This document shows, piece by piece, positions 11,551-23,482 of a DNA stretch of 64,000 nucleotides (position 1 is the stretch's first letter; each line of letters starts with the position of its first letter). Source of the stretch: Siphonodentalium dalli (taxonomy: Eukaryota; Mollusca; Scaphopoda; Gadilida; Siphonodentaliidae); contig CP136062.1 of NCBI GenBank assembly GCA_032622095.1, positions 225,322,578 to 225,386,577 on the forward strand, read 5' to 3'. Both the position numbers and the translations under genes were made by a program. The notes under the pieces were generated by a model, which did no database searches, had not been told where the DNA came from, and saw only the letters and a program-made list of their open reading frames with translations.

Positions 11551-14500
11551 GTTATACATAACGGTATTTTCTTATTTGTGCCGCGCATGTCGGGACAGTG
11601 ACCACAACTGACAATAGATATGGCATTACAATACGCTTCATATTTGACAATAAGTTTAAGATGGCATCCAAAAACGGCCAACAAAATCGAAGTTTCTCAC
11701 ACTTCCCACCACAAACGTGACTGAGTTCGTTATCTGGGGACAAGGGAATTGTTAATAATGGTAATTAGTTCACTGGTAACCATAATCAAACCGAAGAACC
11801 CTACTATTGTTTCATTTAATTTAACCGAATGAGTAATTGATTGTCTTATGGACTATAGATACTCATTTATTGGGAATACTTGATAAAAGTCAATGTATAG
11901 AAATATTAAAACAATTGTCACTAACATGTGCCTTTTGTGTCAGTTTAGATAAGTAGTATTATATAATTTTTCTGAAGAAATTGAAATTGTATGCCCAAAT
12001 TACCGGCCTCCAATTTCAAGTTGCCTATCTCTGATGTAAACATGTGTTCAGCTGAAATATTTTTATAATAACGAAATTAGTTTATACAGAGGATTTATTT
12101 GTCAATAAAGAAATGACTTTTGCAGTATATAATATTGTGTTGCCAAACAGTTTTCAAGGCATGCTACTACTTCCTATTCTATAAGTTGAGTTTTCTCACT
12201 CTGCTCATCATATGAGTCGTCAAAATTTACACTATTTCGGTTATTGTAGACATTCTCACATACATGTACATCGTTACATGGTTAGTCTGTGGTGAAACGA
12301 GATCATTTGTTAGATTGATATGAATCTTTACAGCCAAGATTCAGTAGTCACAGTAGATCGGGAGGAAGTATAATCCGACCTTGTTTGTAGGACTCAATCA
12401 AAGAGCGACCAGCCATGGCTGTCAGGACATGGTACACCAGACTGGGGAGTTAGTATGATGTGCCAATCACTGATATAGTTCGCACGAAGATGTGCTGATA
12501 TAAGTTCTTAAGGAGTCTGTGGCTGCTGGCGGTAGAAGATGTGTTCCAGTGTCTGGTTATACAACATACGAACGTGTGTGATATATAGTGTCATCGTCAA
12601 CATTAATAGATTGCACAAATTGGTACAAAATGCGCATCACATTTTACTGATTTTAACTATTAAGTCAAACGGCTTTATTTTATAGGTGTTTGTGAATGTC
12701 GTAGCCCGTCAACGCGTGAATTAGAGGCAAGGTTTTACACATCGCTTGGACAATACTGTCCGATATGTCGTTCACGGAAATGACACGTGACCTATTTTTG
12801 TTTTCAGTATGAAGAATCGTCCTAGCTCCTATTCATCGAGAAACATAACATTCTAGTATTTCGACATGTACGTCAGGGGAATAAAAAACAATAACTTGCT
12901 TCCGACCGAATCGTGCTGCATTGTCTGCATGTAACAGCAGACCTGTTTCCGCTTCATCATGGTAACATACTAGCAAGAGATCAGGAACTAATTATAAGCG
13001 AACGTCGCCACTCACGGACCGTATCACGTGACATTCGACCCAATGGCAAACATAATTCAGTGTTTATGAAACAGCATATAGATTCTGCACTCGACCATTC
13101 ACGAAAAAATAGAATCATGTCAAGGACTCTTTGTTATCACCACCTGATATGTGGCATTGTCTGGAACTGTGTCATGGACACAGAATATGTGAAGCCTTGC
13201 ATGAATACCAGGATTGTATTCTCGGGTTGCAGGAAAAAGGTAGCATAATGACTTATTCTGAAAAAGAAGTGCAATGTATCATACTATACTATGTGCTTTA
13301 TGTGACAAGTCGACATGTATTCAAGTCGATGAATTACGATAAATTGTCTCCGTTTTTCGTGCAAAATATCAGGCAACTACTTGGCACAATAACTCATACC
13401 CATTCTGGAATGTCATGTCCTTATAACCATATGCAACTTGGGCTCCATATATAGCCCTACGTTGTGTGGCACATATAACCATAGCCCGTCTATAATGCAC
13501 GAGATACATGTTTATGGTTATATGATAACAACACTAGGCATAGCGATATTAGTTGTCCCTAAAGTATGTCCCTTTGCCTATTGCCCGTTTGAGTGTCATG
13601 TAAATAATGTTATCACCTGGACGCAGATCGGGAATGGTCAGCACCATGATGTACGTGCATAATAACGAATCTATAACCAATGATGTAGCAAGATTCAGGC
13701 GTAATCATGATCGGCCAGTCCACTCTCATTGTCGCTTTCATGCCCGTCGGGTTTGTGCACAGATCAACGCCATACTACTATTATAATCTTCGTATTGTTA
13801 ACAAATCCAAATAATTTCAGTTGACCCAGAATATATACCCACAAGCTGGGCAGAACCATAACGGCTAAATAGAGTCAAAATGTTTCCTAAAAATCCTGAA
13901 CCTATTGATATGCAGTGTATCGGATCGCCCCGGGTGGCCCGGTCCGCCCCCCCCCCCCCCGCGCTAATATATAATCAAGCCATGGGAGTTCTGATTGTCT
14001 CCCTCAATGTCTGGCTAAAATGACCCCGCAACAGAAGTAACGGTATAGAAAGCATTGTTACCGTGTATGAGATATATGGGTGCATGGAATTATATGGGAT
14101 TGGTTTTCCATGACGGCCATCGGTGGTCGCTGCGTGAGGGACCCGGAAGTCCTACACATCAACAACGCATCGATGACACTTCATCCCTATCCAAATGCAG
14201 TTATGGAACTACTGCGATTTGCAATTGGCTAAAATGATTCATGCGAATTGTTGTTATTTGGCCGCCGACATGTCAGGATGTACTGGTGTATGAAATGTGA
14301 GGATATCTGCATGGAATAACCGAAGTAGTGCCAATTTTGACTTAGATGGCTACCCTGGGGACGAGCACAGTTATTGGACATATTCGTCAATGAATTACTC
14401 ATCACAATACATGAGTTGGGACAATATATTAGCGTTCTTTAGTTTGTTGAGGAGCACCAGTGAATGCGTTTATTAATGAACAATTCCTTATCCCCATATG

Positions 14501-14891
14501 ACGAACCCAATTAAATTTGTGTCGGTAAGTTTGAAAATCTTCGATGTTGGTGGCCGTTTTGGACGCCATCTTAAAACAATTATCAAATATGAAGTGTCCG
14601 AAGCTGTATATATCGTCACAAAATGCGCCACAAAATAAGAAAATAACTCCCTGTAAACGCGAGTCTCACTCATCAGCCATTTGATAGCCATATGTGACCA
14701 GTTGAAATTGAAATTCATAGAGGATATGAAATGAATGTTTCTCTCATAGATAGATAGATAGATAGATAGTTTAATGACATAAAACGTCCACACGAGACCG
14801 ATGTCAAAATAACAAATATATATAACAATGTCAACAATGATACAAACATAATACATATACTGCAGTAACTATTTCATTATTATTAGTCTAA
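11551..14891. other. No gene seen (3.3 kb)
   Basis: Mostly single-copy-looking DNA. The longest frame (111 codons, 12913-13248, plus strand) has no recognisable family, no good splice context and average composition, so I do not call it. A (GATA)n tract lies at about 14746-14770 and a C-run at about 13950. Confidence 0.45.
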
Positions 14892-14938
14892 GAATTTTCA
14901 GTTTTCTCGAGCCTCCGGCGAGAGAAAACTGAAAATTC
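14892..14938. repeat. Perfect short hairpin
   Basis: GAATTTTCAGTTTTCTC is followed after a 13-nt CG-rich loop by its exact inverse. It is too short for a MITE and may be the tip of an older palindrome. Confidence 0.7.
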
Positions 14939-15225
14939 GTGACGAGTTTCATAAATATCATATGAGAGAAACACGAATTACATATTCTATTTATCATACG
15001 ACACCTATAAATTGATTATGATGTCCAAAACGCACACAAATCACTAAATAGCTATATGACATTGGCAGCAAAGGGTTAATGTGACGTCACTTCATTGCAC
15101 CGGAAGCCCAATTACACCTGGTGAACTAGCAGAAATAATATGCACGCGAAGATATAGTGCGCTATTCTGTTCTCAGTTTGTGACATTATATCGTATGTTT
15201 ATAAGATAAATACGAATTTATGGAA
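14939..15225. other. No gene seen
   Basis: No supportable feature. The last bases (GGAATCCTATTACGGCCACT) recur at the edges of the 18.2-18.8 kb arrays, so they belong to the repeat boundary. Confidence 0.4.
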
Positions 15226-15505
15226 TCCTATTACGGCCACTTGCTAATGGCGCTTTCGGCGCACTTTTTGTCGCTTTCGGCGCATCGCGCCGAAAGCGCC
15301 GAAAGCGACAAAAAGTGCGCCATTAGCGTTGTTTCGGCGCGCGCCGAAAGCGCCGAAAGCGCCGAAAGCGACAAAATGTGCGCCGATCGGCGCACTTTTT
15401 GTCGCTTTCGGCGCTTTCGGCGCACCGCGCCGAAAGCGACAGAAAGTGCGCCATTAGCGCGGTGCGCCATTAGGGCATTCGGCGCGGTGCGCCATTAGCG
15501 CATGT
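15226..15505. repeat. GCGCCGAAAGC mosaic array 1
   Basis: Runs of GCGCCGAAAGC alternate with runs of the reverse complement GCTTTCGGCGC, separated by GACAAAAAGTGCGCC or GGCGCACTTTTTGTC and ATTAGC spacers. GC-rich, in sharp contrast with its AT-rich surroundings. Frames on both strands are open because of the repeats and encode nothing credible. Confidence 0.95.
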
Positions 15506-17815
15506 ATACAATTAAGTATGTGATCAGCCCAGCAGGGGTGCCGGAAGAGGGGGCAGCTGATCCCCTGCCCTTGACCAAGGGGGCAGGACTTGCCCTTTTT
15601 CTGGAGACAGAAAATGCTGTGTTTAATCTCGTGTTTTTATAGCAAAATGTAACTTTTTGGGTCCAAATACCACCAATTTCACAAGGAATATTAATTTTTT
15701 GTCAAAAACGGCCATAAAAACCGACAAATACCTTTAAAATAGGGATTTTTGCCACAATGAATTTATGGTTGTTTTTTCCGAGTTTGCGGAGAAAATTCCC
15801 TTTTTTGGGCAGAAAAGTGCCATTTTTGTAGGCTCTTCCCCCCCCCCCCCGCCGATGCCCTTGGATGCTCCCGGCACCTCAGTGCAGATCGAACATGGCC
15901 ATATGTGTACAATGTATAGGCCTATGTATCAATTTTAAAAGGGAGGGGCTGAATTTTGCTGTAGATACACCTCTAAATGCTATAATTTGTCATTATTCAG
16001 ATTTAAAATTATTTATTAATATGGTACTTAACACATGTATGAATTTTCACTATAAATGAGTCTAAATATAGTCAAGTGATTAGTATGCATACATTTGAGC
16101 AACTTTTTAAGTGAGTGTTGCCGCATGTAATTAAATGTAATATAATGAAAAAGTCTGTTAATAATTGAACACCACAACTGACTGTCACTAGCTGTGATAG
16201 ACTTGCAGTGAATATATTGATTGAGTAATTGGCAATCATGAATATTTTTGTGGGACAAACCCCAGCTTCTGGCATGATTCAGGGTACGTTCATACGCTGG
16301 CAAGTTTGCAAGGTACATTTTTGTGGGCATTTCGTCATAGAAAACCACATGGTGCCAGAATATGAACGGAAATATGCACCTAACATGCATCTTTACCAGA
16401 GCGAAAGACATCGGAAGTAACATTTATATAGTTCCACTTGTACTACCAGTGCTACCTCCAAATACCTGTATGATTTATTCTTGTGAGATAATTTGCATGA
16501 TATTTACAGGCAAATTCCGGTAGCATCGTTACCAGTGGAACTACAGAGATTTATTTCGCACGTATACTAGTAGTTAGCCCCCCAACTTTGGTCAAAAGTA
16601 TAACAGTTGGAAATTTCATACTTGCCAAAACATTAGTTGGAAATTTCACACCAACAATAGGTGAAATATGTTCTTGTAGTTTGATTATAAAACAATTTAT
16701 TGGGGGGGGGGAAATGTTCCTATGTTTGGTAAAAACTTTGGACAGAAATGGTCATCAGTTGGAAATTTTCCAACCTTAGGGGGGGTAACAGATTGGAAAT
16801 TTCCAACACTTGGAAAGCTTGTGTCCTGGTCCCTCCCCCGTGGCCAGTCAAAAACTTCTAGTTAATTTAAGAAAACAATATTGTCATACATTTGGTCAAC
16901 ATTGTCATTGGAATTGTCATCAGTTGGAAATTTTCCAACCTAAGTGGGGGGTGTAGGGTTTAAATTTACAACGGTAGGAAGGCTTGAGGCTAGTGTAGAT
17001 GTTACGATTTCAAAATTTTCTTGTTAAGATTTCTAAATTTTCGCACACCGGATCGAACCATGGTCGGCCCGGTGTGTCATTGCCCCACATCCACATGGCC
17101 AATACAAAACTGCTAATTAGTTTAGCAAAACAATATTTTACTACATTTGGTCAAATTTGTGGACAGAAATGGTCATCACTTGAAGAATTTTCCAACCTGA
17201 GGGGAGTATGAGGTTTGAAATTTTCAAATAACTAATAAATGTTCAGGTTAAAATATCTGTCAATGTTCTCATACCAGGAATATAGAAATATAAAACCATG
17301 GCTTATGAATATATTAGAAATTAGGCCTGACTGAGGTTCAAGGGGGGGGGGGGGGTGCAAATGGAATTATTCAAAAACTTGTGTTGGTCTGATTCTGACT
17401 AAAGGGGGGATGCAGTTGGAATTTCCCAAGGTGGACACCCCCCCCAAACATGTAGTTGAAATTGAAGTCAGAAGAACCCCTCCCCCCAGATTGTGCCATG
17501 AAACTTTACTCTGCATAGTGCTTGTAGAGATATTATTCCATCAGTGCAAAACATGGGAACTTTTTTTATGTTCTAACATGGAACTTTATAACATTGAACA
17601 AACAAGGCAGAGAACATGTTGGACTCTCCGTTACCACATCCCTGCATCCATGCGAATGGGGGGGGGGGGGGTTCAGGAGCTGTGGCTTTTGAAGTTCACT
17701 CACCTAATTGTAATTCCATATTTCTGATAAAACTTATAGATAATTTCACGGTGTGTAAAATTTAGAAAAAAATTGTCAACAATAAACGCCTCCATTTTAA
17801 TGGCATACAGAAGTT
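15506..17815. other. No gene; TTGGAAATTTTCC-type dispersed repeats
   Basis: From about 16580 to 17220, blocks with GACAGAAATGGTCATCAGTT and GGAAATTTTCCAACCTTAGG recur three or four times and again at 51960-52180. Homopolymer C or G runs occur at 15839, 16700, 17341, 17420 and 17658. No exon is supported. Confidence 0.55.
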
Positions 17816-18808
17816 ACACCTCGTTACGCATGCCGGAAACGCTGCACTTTTTGTCGCTTTCGGCGCTTTCGGCGCGTTACTAACGGCGCATATTTTGTCG
17901 CTTTCGGCGCTTTCGGCGCGTTACTAACGGCGCATATTTTGTCGCTTTCGGCGCGGTGCGCCGAAAGCGCCGAAAGCGCCGAAAGCGCCGAAAGCGCCGA
18001 AAGCGCCGAAAGCGACAAAAAGTGCGCCGTAACGGCGCATATTTTGTCGCTTTCGGCGCTTTCGGCGCGCGCCGAAATAACGCTAATGGCGCACATTTTG
18101 TCGCTTTCGGCGCACCGCGCCGAAAGCGACAAATAGTGCGCCGTTACGGCGCACTTTTTGTCGCTTTCGGCGCTTTCGGCGCTTTCGGCGCTTTCGGCGC
18201 GTTACTAATGGCGCACTTTTTGTCGCTTTCGGCGCTTTCGGCGCATCGCGCCGAAAGCGCCGAAAGCGCCATTAGCAAGTGGCCGTAATAGGATTCCATA
18301 AGTTACACCTCGTTACGCATGCCGGAAACGCTGCACTTTTTGGCGCTTTCGGCGCTTTCGGCGCATCGCGCCGAAAGCGACAAAATGTGCGCCGATCGGC
18401 GCACTTTTTGTCGCTTTCGGCGCTTTCGGCGCGTTACTAACGGCGCATATTTTGTCGCTTTCGGCGCGGTGCGCCGAAAGCGCCGAAAGCGCCGAAAGCG
18501 ACAAAAAGTGCGCCGTAACGGCGCATATTTTGTCGCTTTCGGCGCTTTCGGCGCTTTCGGCGCGCGCCGAAATAACGCTAATGGCGCACATTTTGTCGCT
18601 TTCGGCGCACCGCGCCGAAAGCGCCGAAAGCGCCGATAGCGACAAATAGTGCGCCGTTACGGCGCACTTTTTGTCGCTTTCGGCGCTTTCGGCGCTTTCA
18701 GCGCGTTACTAATGGCGCACTTTTTGTCGCTTTCGGCGCTTTCGGCGCATCGCGCCGAAAGCGCCGAAAGCGCCATTAGCAAGTGGCCGTAATAGGATTC
18801 CATACGAA
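17816..18808. repeat. GCGCCGAAAGC mosaic array 2, duplicated
   Basis: Two similar blocks (17816-18300 and 18301-18808) each begin with AAGTTACACCTCGTTACGCA and GCCGGAAACGCTGCACTTTT and end with GCAAGTGGCCGTAATAGGAT. In between are runs of two to six GCGCCGAAAGC units in alternating orientations. The blocks differ in the number of units per run. The array can fold into many nested hairpins. Confidence 0.95.
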
Positions 18809-19838
18809 TTACATATTCTATTTATCGTATAACAATGTCCAAAACTATATATTTCAAGATTATAATTGCGAGAATTTCGGCATCGCGTTGATTCGTGTAT
18901 TTGACGCGCACGAATTTTCTTTGCATGCGGCATTCTAAAGTGTAAACTATACAATTCATTTTTCTAAGAAAATTATATTTTAGTGGGTGGGTTTAAGTTT
19001 ATTCCCACAGCGCATTTTCACAGAAATATAATTGGCATTCCATCATCCAAATTATTTTGCTAGGTCTTTGGGGCAATTTATTAGACACGTTGCCCATCAA
19101 TAGCCCATGTTTTTCACAAGTTATAGCCAATTATATGTGACATTATATTTCAAAATCCAAGCAATTTTTCGCAATTTCAAAATATTTATCGCATTTTGTT
19201 CGAACTAGCTGATACATTGGTCCAGTATTGTGTCATATTTTGTTTTATGGTGATCTATAATTAATATAAACGATGTCTTGTTCACTTTATAACCGCAGTC
19301 ATTTTTCTATACGCTGACACTTGTACTCGAAGAAATTTTTATTTTATTTTAGGGGTAGGAGTTGTCTTCCCTGAAAAATCTACTTTGGGACACATTCTGA
19401 AGCGGGCAACAAGCAAAATCGGATGCGTCATATAATTACCTTTAATTTGATATATAAAAACTTTTGTTGGAGGGGGTGCAGCCAACTTCTAAACTAAAGG
19501 CTTTATGAGAATTGGCCCACGGACTAACACATTTAATATATATCAAAACAATAAACACCTTTCCTACCAAAGTTATTTACATTTTATATGAAAAAAATGG
19601 TTCAAACCTGAAAAGTGATTTTTTTCCATTTTTTTTTGTAAGAGAAAAATTCAATATTTCTGGTTTTGCCTTGGTTACAATAGTTACAATTAACCAAAGT
19701 GCATCAGACATGTTAGTATTCAGTGTATAGAAGGTAGAATAGCCAATTTTGTTCATCAACCCCAACTTGTAAGCGATTGCAGGGACACTGGTTCTACCCA
19801 GATATATCATTTACATCTAAATATTAACTCCGCTAATA
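18809..19838. other. No gene; contains family-K copy 2 (about 19312-19545)
   Basis: The 19312-19545 part is the reverse of 10140-10440 (GGGGTAGGAGTTGTCTTCCC, GCCCACGGACTAACAC). The rest is AT-rich without features. Confidence 0.55.
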
Positions 19839-20101
19839 AGCGAGATCACTGAGTCGCGGCCATATTTGATTCATCCAGCCCCCGTTCCGCGGTTTAAATG
19901 CTACAGGTCAAAGTTCTGGGGGGGGGGGGAGGTGCATTCCATATATGGAACATTTGAATATTCATGATTCCATCTTTTGAATATTCATGAATTCCATATC
20001 TGGAGACTGGAAGGCACCTCCAGAACTTTGACCTGCGGCACTTAAACAGCGGAACGGGGCCTGGATGAATCAAATATGGCTGCGACTCAGTGATCTTGCT
20101 T
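19839..20101. mobile_element. Foldback MITE, family E, copy 1
   Basis: GAGATCACTGAGTCGCGGCC at the left mirrors GGCTGCGACTCAGTGATCTT at the right, with arms through GATTCATCCAGCCCCCGTTC and AGGTCAAAGTTCTGG. The centre holds CATTCCATATATGGAACAT. Other copies are 20611-20859 and, degraded, about 41770-41945. Confidence 0.85.
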
Positions 20102-20161
20102 ATAGTTACCGTCCCCATAAACATGCGAGATTTGCGATGAAAAATAATCGAAAAGTTTGTG

Positions 20162-20500
20162 CTGATTGTTACCGAGTGCATATACGGGACGTTGTTGTTG
20201 TCGAGTGCATATCCACAATGCACTCCTTATAAGTCATATGTTGCTTTTCTTTGCCCGCGTATCAAGGTTAATGGTCCCACTCTACAAATTTAATGTCACA
20301 ATCAATGTACTGACCTGTTCTTACACTGGAAGAGTATACAATGTCCACAATTCACTCCTTATAAGTCATATGTTGCTTTTTCTTGCCGGCGAACCAATGT
20401 TAATGGTCCCACTCGACAAATTTCATGTGACAATCAATGTACTGACCTGTTCTTTACACTGGAGGAGTACAATGTCTACAATGCACTCCTTATAAGTCAT
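20162..20500. repeat. Tandem triplicate, about 140-bp unit
   Basis: CACTCCTTATAAGTCATATG, TAATGGTCCCACTC and CAATCAATGTACTGACCTGT recur two to three times in order. The frame of 109 codons on the plus strand follows the repeats. Confidence 0.8.
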
Positions 20501-20610
20501 ATGCACGCGAATCGCAATTTACTATGTTTCTGGCCACAAAACATCGAACCGGACATGGAATGCGGAACCGGATTGTATCCAATGCAGGCTTTTAGCCTGT
20601 GAATACGCCC

Positions 20611-20859
20611 TGTCACCAACTCGCGGCCATATTGGATATACCAGGTCCAGTTCCGTGGTTTTAGTGCTACAGGTCAAAGTTTTGGAGTAGCATTCCATAT
20701 GTGGAAGTCATGAATAATTCAAAAGCTCCATATATGGAAATGCTACTCCAAAACTTTGACCAGTAGCACTAAACCACGGAACTGGGGCTGGAAGAATCTC
20801 TGAAACCACGGAACGGAGCTGGATGAATCCAATACCGCCGCGACCCGGTGATCTCGCTT
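20611..20859. mobile_element. Foldback MITE, family E, copy 2
   Basis: Same arms as 19839-20101 (TCGCGGCCATATTGGAT and AGGTCAAAGTTTTGGAGTAG, inverse on the right). An extra short copy of the right arm suggests slippage. Confidence 0.8.
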
Positions 20860-20991
20860 CACGCATCGCCTGATCGCCTGCATAGGCTTTTAACCTTGGG
20901 GTGGGGGCAAGTAAAGATTACATGAATATATAGACCAGCACAGGTCCAGTATACATGCATTAAGAGTGGTATGGAGTGGGTCCAGTGTACC

Positions 20992-20993
<2 letters not shown>

Positions 20994-21042
<49 letters not shown>
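20994..21042. repeat. (TA)n microsatellite
   Basis: About 24 TA dinucleotides. Confidence 0.97.
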
Positions 21043-21043
<1 letters not shown>

Positions 21044-21623
21044 CCTAAACGGAAAAGCATCAGTATCACTAAGACGAACAATACTTATATACATGTATAT
21101 TTTACATAGAACTGAAGCAATGATCGTTTGAGATTGGATGTGAAATGACATTCCGCGTGGGGGATATGAACATGAGTATAAATGGACAAACGATTGACGG
21201 CAGTAACTTGCCCCACCCTCTCATCCGTTAAATAAGACAACGATATAACGCACACGAGAATGACAGCCCCACCCTACCCCAACATAAGGAAGATTTACTC
21301 TCAAGCTAGATACATTTGCACCACTCTCATAGTACCCCGACCCAGGTCCCACCGATATTTTTGCCAATTTTATAGTCTATAACCAATAGACGCCATTATA
21401 TATTATGCCAATGATAACACGTGATGTTGTTTGATCCCCACCAACTCTCCGTGATTACACGTATACCGTACCTACACCGACCCACAAGTGTGTCTATTCA
21501 TATACACATGGTATACTGTTCAATTGATATAGGTACATGTATATATATATTAACTCAAATATACCAATGTGATTTGAGAATAAAATAATCTGAATATGGT
21601 ATGTGGTTAGATAATGCCATCAA
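21043..21623. other. No gene seen
   Basis: No supportable exon, RNA gene or repeat. Confidence 0.4.
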
Positions 21624-22090
21624 TCTCTACTCTGGCTAACGCCCGTAGAGATCATATTCCACCAGTACAAAACCTTGGAACTTTTTGAAATTTTGACAGT
21701 GAACCTTATAAAGTCGAATAAAAATGAAGCCGGGAATAGATTTATCAGTTATTTTCTGTTCTTAAATTAATAATGTACTACACTCTAGACGAAGGTCCCA
21801 ACTCGAACTTTCACGATTTAAGTGAATTTGTGAGCGAGTTTGCTTTGCGTCGCTTACAGTTATGGAATTTATCCTGGGTAATTAATTCGGTGTGTATTGC
21901 GATATCGGTTCACAAAAGTCATTGGGACATTCATCTACAATGAAGTACATTATCAAGGAAGAGATAACAACTGATAAATATATTCCCGGGTTATGTTTCG
22001 ACGTTATAAGGCTCCCTCTCAACACTTCAAAAAGTTTCAAGGTTTTGTACTGGTGGAATATGATCTAACGAGCGTTAGCCAGAGTAGAGA
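21624..22090. mobile_element. Foldback MITE, family F, copy 1
   Basis: TCTCTACTCTGGCTAACGCC at the left and the inverse (GCGTTAGCCAGAGTAGAGA) at the right, with arms through CACCAGTACAAAACCTTGGA and ACTTTTTGAA. Two more copies stand in an intron of the BPI-like gene (49776-50328 and about 50340-50780). Confidence 0.87.
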
Positions 22091-22369
22091 TTCATGACAT
22101 GATCTTGTATCCGGTTAATCAAATCACGAAGAGACAATACAATTATAACTTATAGGTAAACCATATTTTATTTTAACAAAAGAACAGCGCATCACATCAT
22201 TACAAATTTATACATAGACCAATACATAGTTCAAGTGAGGATGGGAGTCATGGGACAACAAGCTATAAGCCTATGACTTTTATTTTTTTTAAACCTTACC
22301 TCTGGAAATGTTATCCGGGTGTCTATTCACAGACAGATACAGCGTAAAGAAGACGGTAATTTAATGATG
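22091..22369. other. No gene seen
   Basis: Nothing supportable. Confidence 0.4.
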
Positions 22370-22700
22370 CATAATCCGAATTAACGCTCCCAAATTACTA
22401 TCAGTCGCTTTGGCTTTGAGGGTAAAAAAATATTTGATTCGAGTCGAGGAACCCACCCATCAAAGCTCAGAGTAATCAGATATCGATTTTTGAAGTTTGT
22501 TATTTCTCGAGATGTGCACTTATTTGTGGCCCAGAAAACAATGGACGGTCTCGGACAAGATTGCCGATGAAGATGGATAACTCTAAAATCAAGTGGTAAT
22601 ACGGCAAAATTTCATGACAATCAAGTGATAATACGGCCACATTTCGTTGAATAAAATGTTGATACAAAACACGTTTTGGGAAATTTGATGCCATCGTTGC
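22370..22700. mobile_element. Dispersed repeat, family H, copy 1
   Basis: Blocks GATGCATAATCCGAATTAAC, ATATTTGATTCGAGTCGAGG and GAAGATGGATAACTCTAA recur in the same order at about 52804-53033. Confidence 0.65.
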
Positions 22701-23157
22701 CAGTGGTTACCATTATTTTGTTTGCAATTAATCAATTCTGATAACTAAAGCCTTGTTATGTCGGTCGAATTTTCTCAACATTGAATATGAGTGTACATGT
22801 GAATATATTAAAATTAGTAGATGAGATATGTTCTATCTGAGACACAAACCTCGTAAAATCTACCAGGACATGACAAATTTTGCCACAAACACAGTCTGTA
22901 ACGCATTTTAATGCTGCTCCCAATTTTTGTTCTGTGGTAGCCTTTGTGGGTTTTGTGTCTCCAATAGAACACATCTCATCTAATAACTATGATATACTCA
23001 CATATTAACTCATATTAACTCAACGTTGAGGAAATTCCACCGACACATATATTATTATGTCATGTGTCATTTCTACACAATTTTATTTAAGATAAAATGT
23101 AACACATATTGTGTCGAATGTATACACAATTAATTAAATATATATATGCCCCACTAT
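22701..23157. other. No gene seen
   Basis: AT-rich. An imperfect inverted pair (ATGAGATATGTTCTAT and ATAGAACACATCTCAT) lies at about 22821 and 22963, perhaps a decayed foldback. Confidence 0.4.
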
Positions 23158-23404
23158 ATTCAGTTACACATATAGTTGATGGAAAGGGTAATGTGTGTCT
23201 CTTTCAGATGCCATGTTCTTATCCGTGTGTTATACACCACACGGGTAATGTTAGAGGGTAAACAAGCAGGACCGGTGGCACGTCCTTGACAGATCTGCAC
23301 ATAATTAAACTGTATTTTCGTCTCACATAAGAACCCCCGTGCGCAAAGATCGAATTTTCGGCTGTATACTGGCAGGATATTGTCCATAAATGTAATCGTA
23401 ATCA
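23158..23404. mobile_element. Dispersed repeat, family G, copy 1
   Basis: The 250-bp stretch (TCTCTTTCAGATGCCATGTT, CTCACATAAGAACCCCCGTG, GGATATTGTCCATA) recurs in the same orientation at about 55615-55870 with many substitutions. Confidence 0.7.
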
Positions 23405-23482
23405 TGATTTTGCGAAATGTCTCTAGTGTATGCTATACGAGTATAGATTCATAGCACGGTCTAGGAAGGTGCTACACGTTCA

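Noticed and set aside
12913-13248. 111-codon plus-strand frame
   Set aside because: No domain signature, no splice context, no neighbouring coding sequence; a length that chance allows in 64 kb.
17824-18649. Alanine/serine-rich or arginine-rich frames in the GCGCCGAAAGC arrays
   Set aside because: Open on both strands in several frames because of the repeat words; no start context or conservation.
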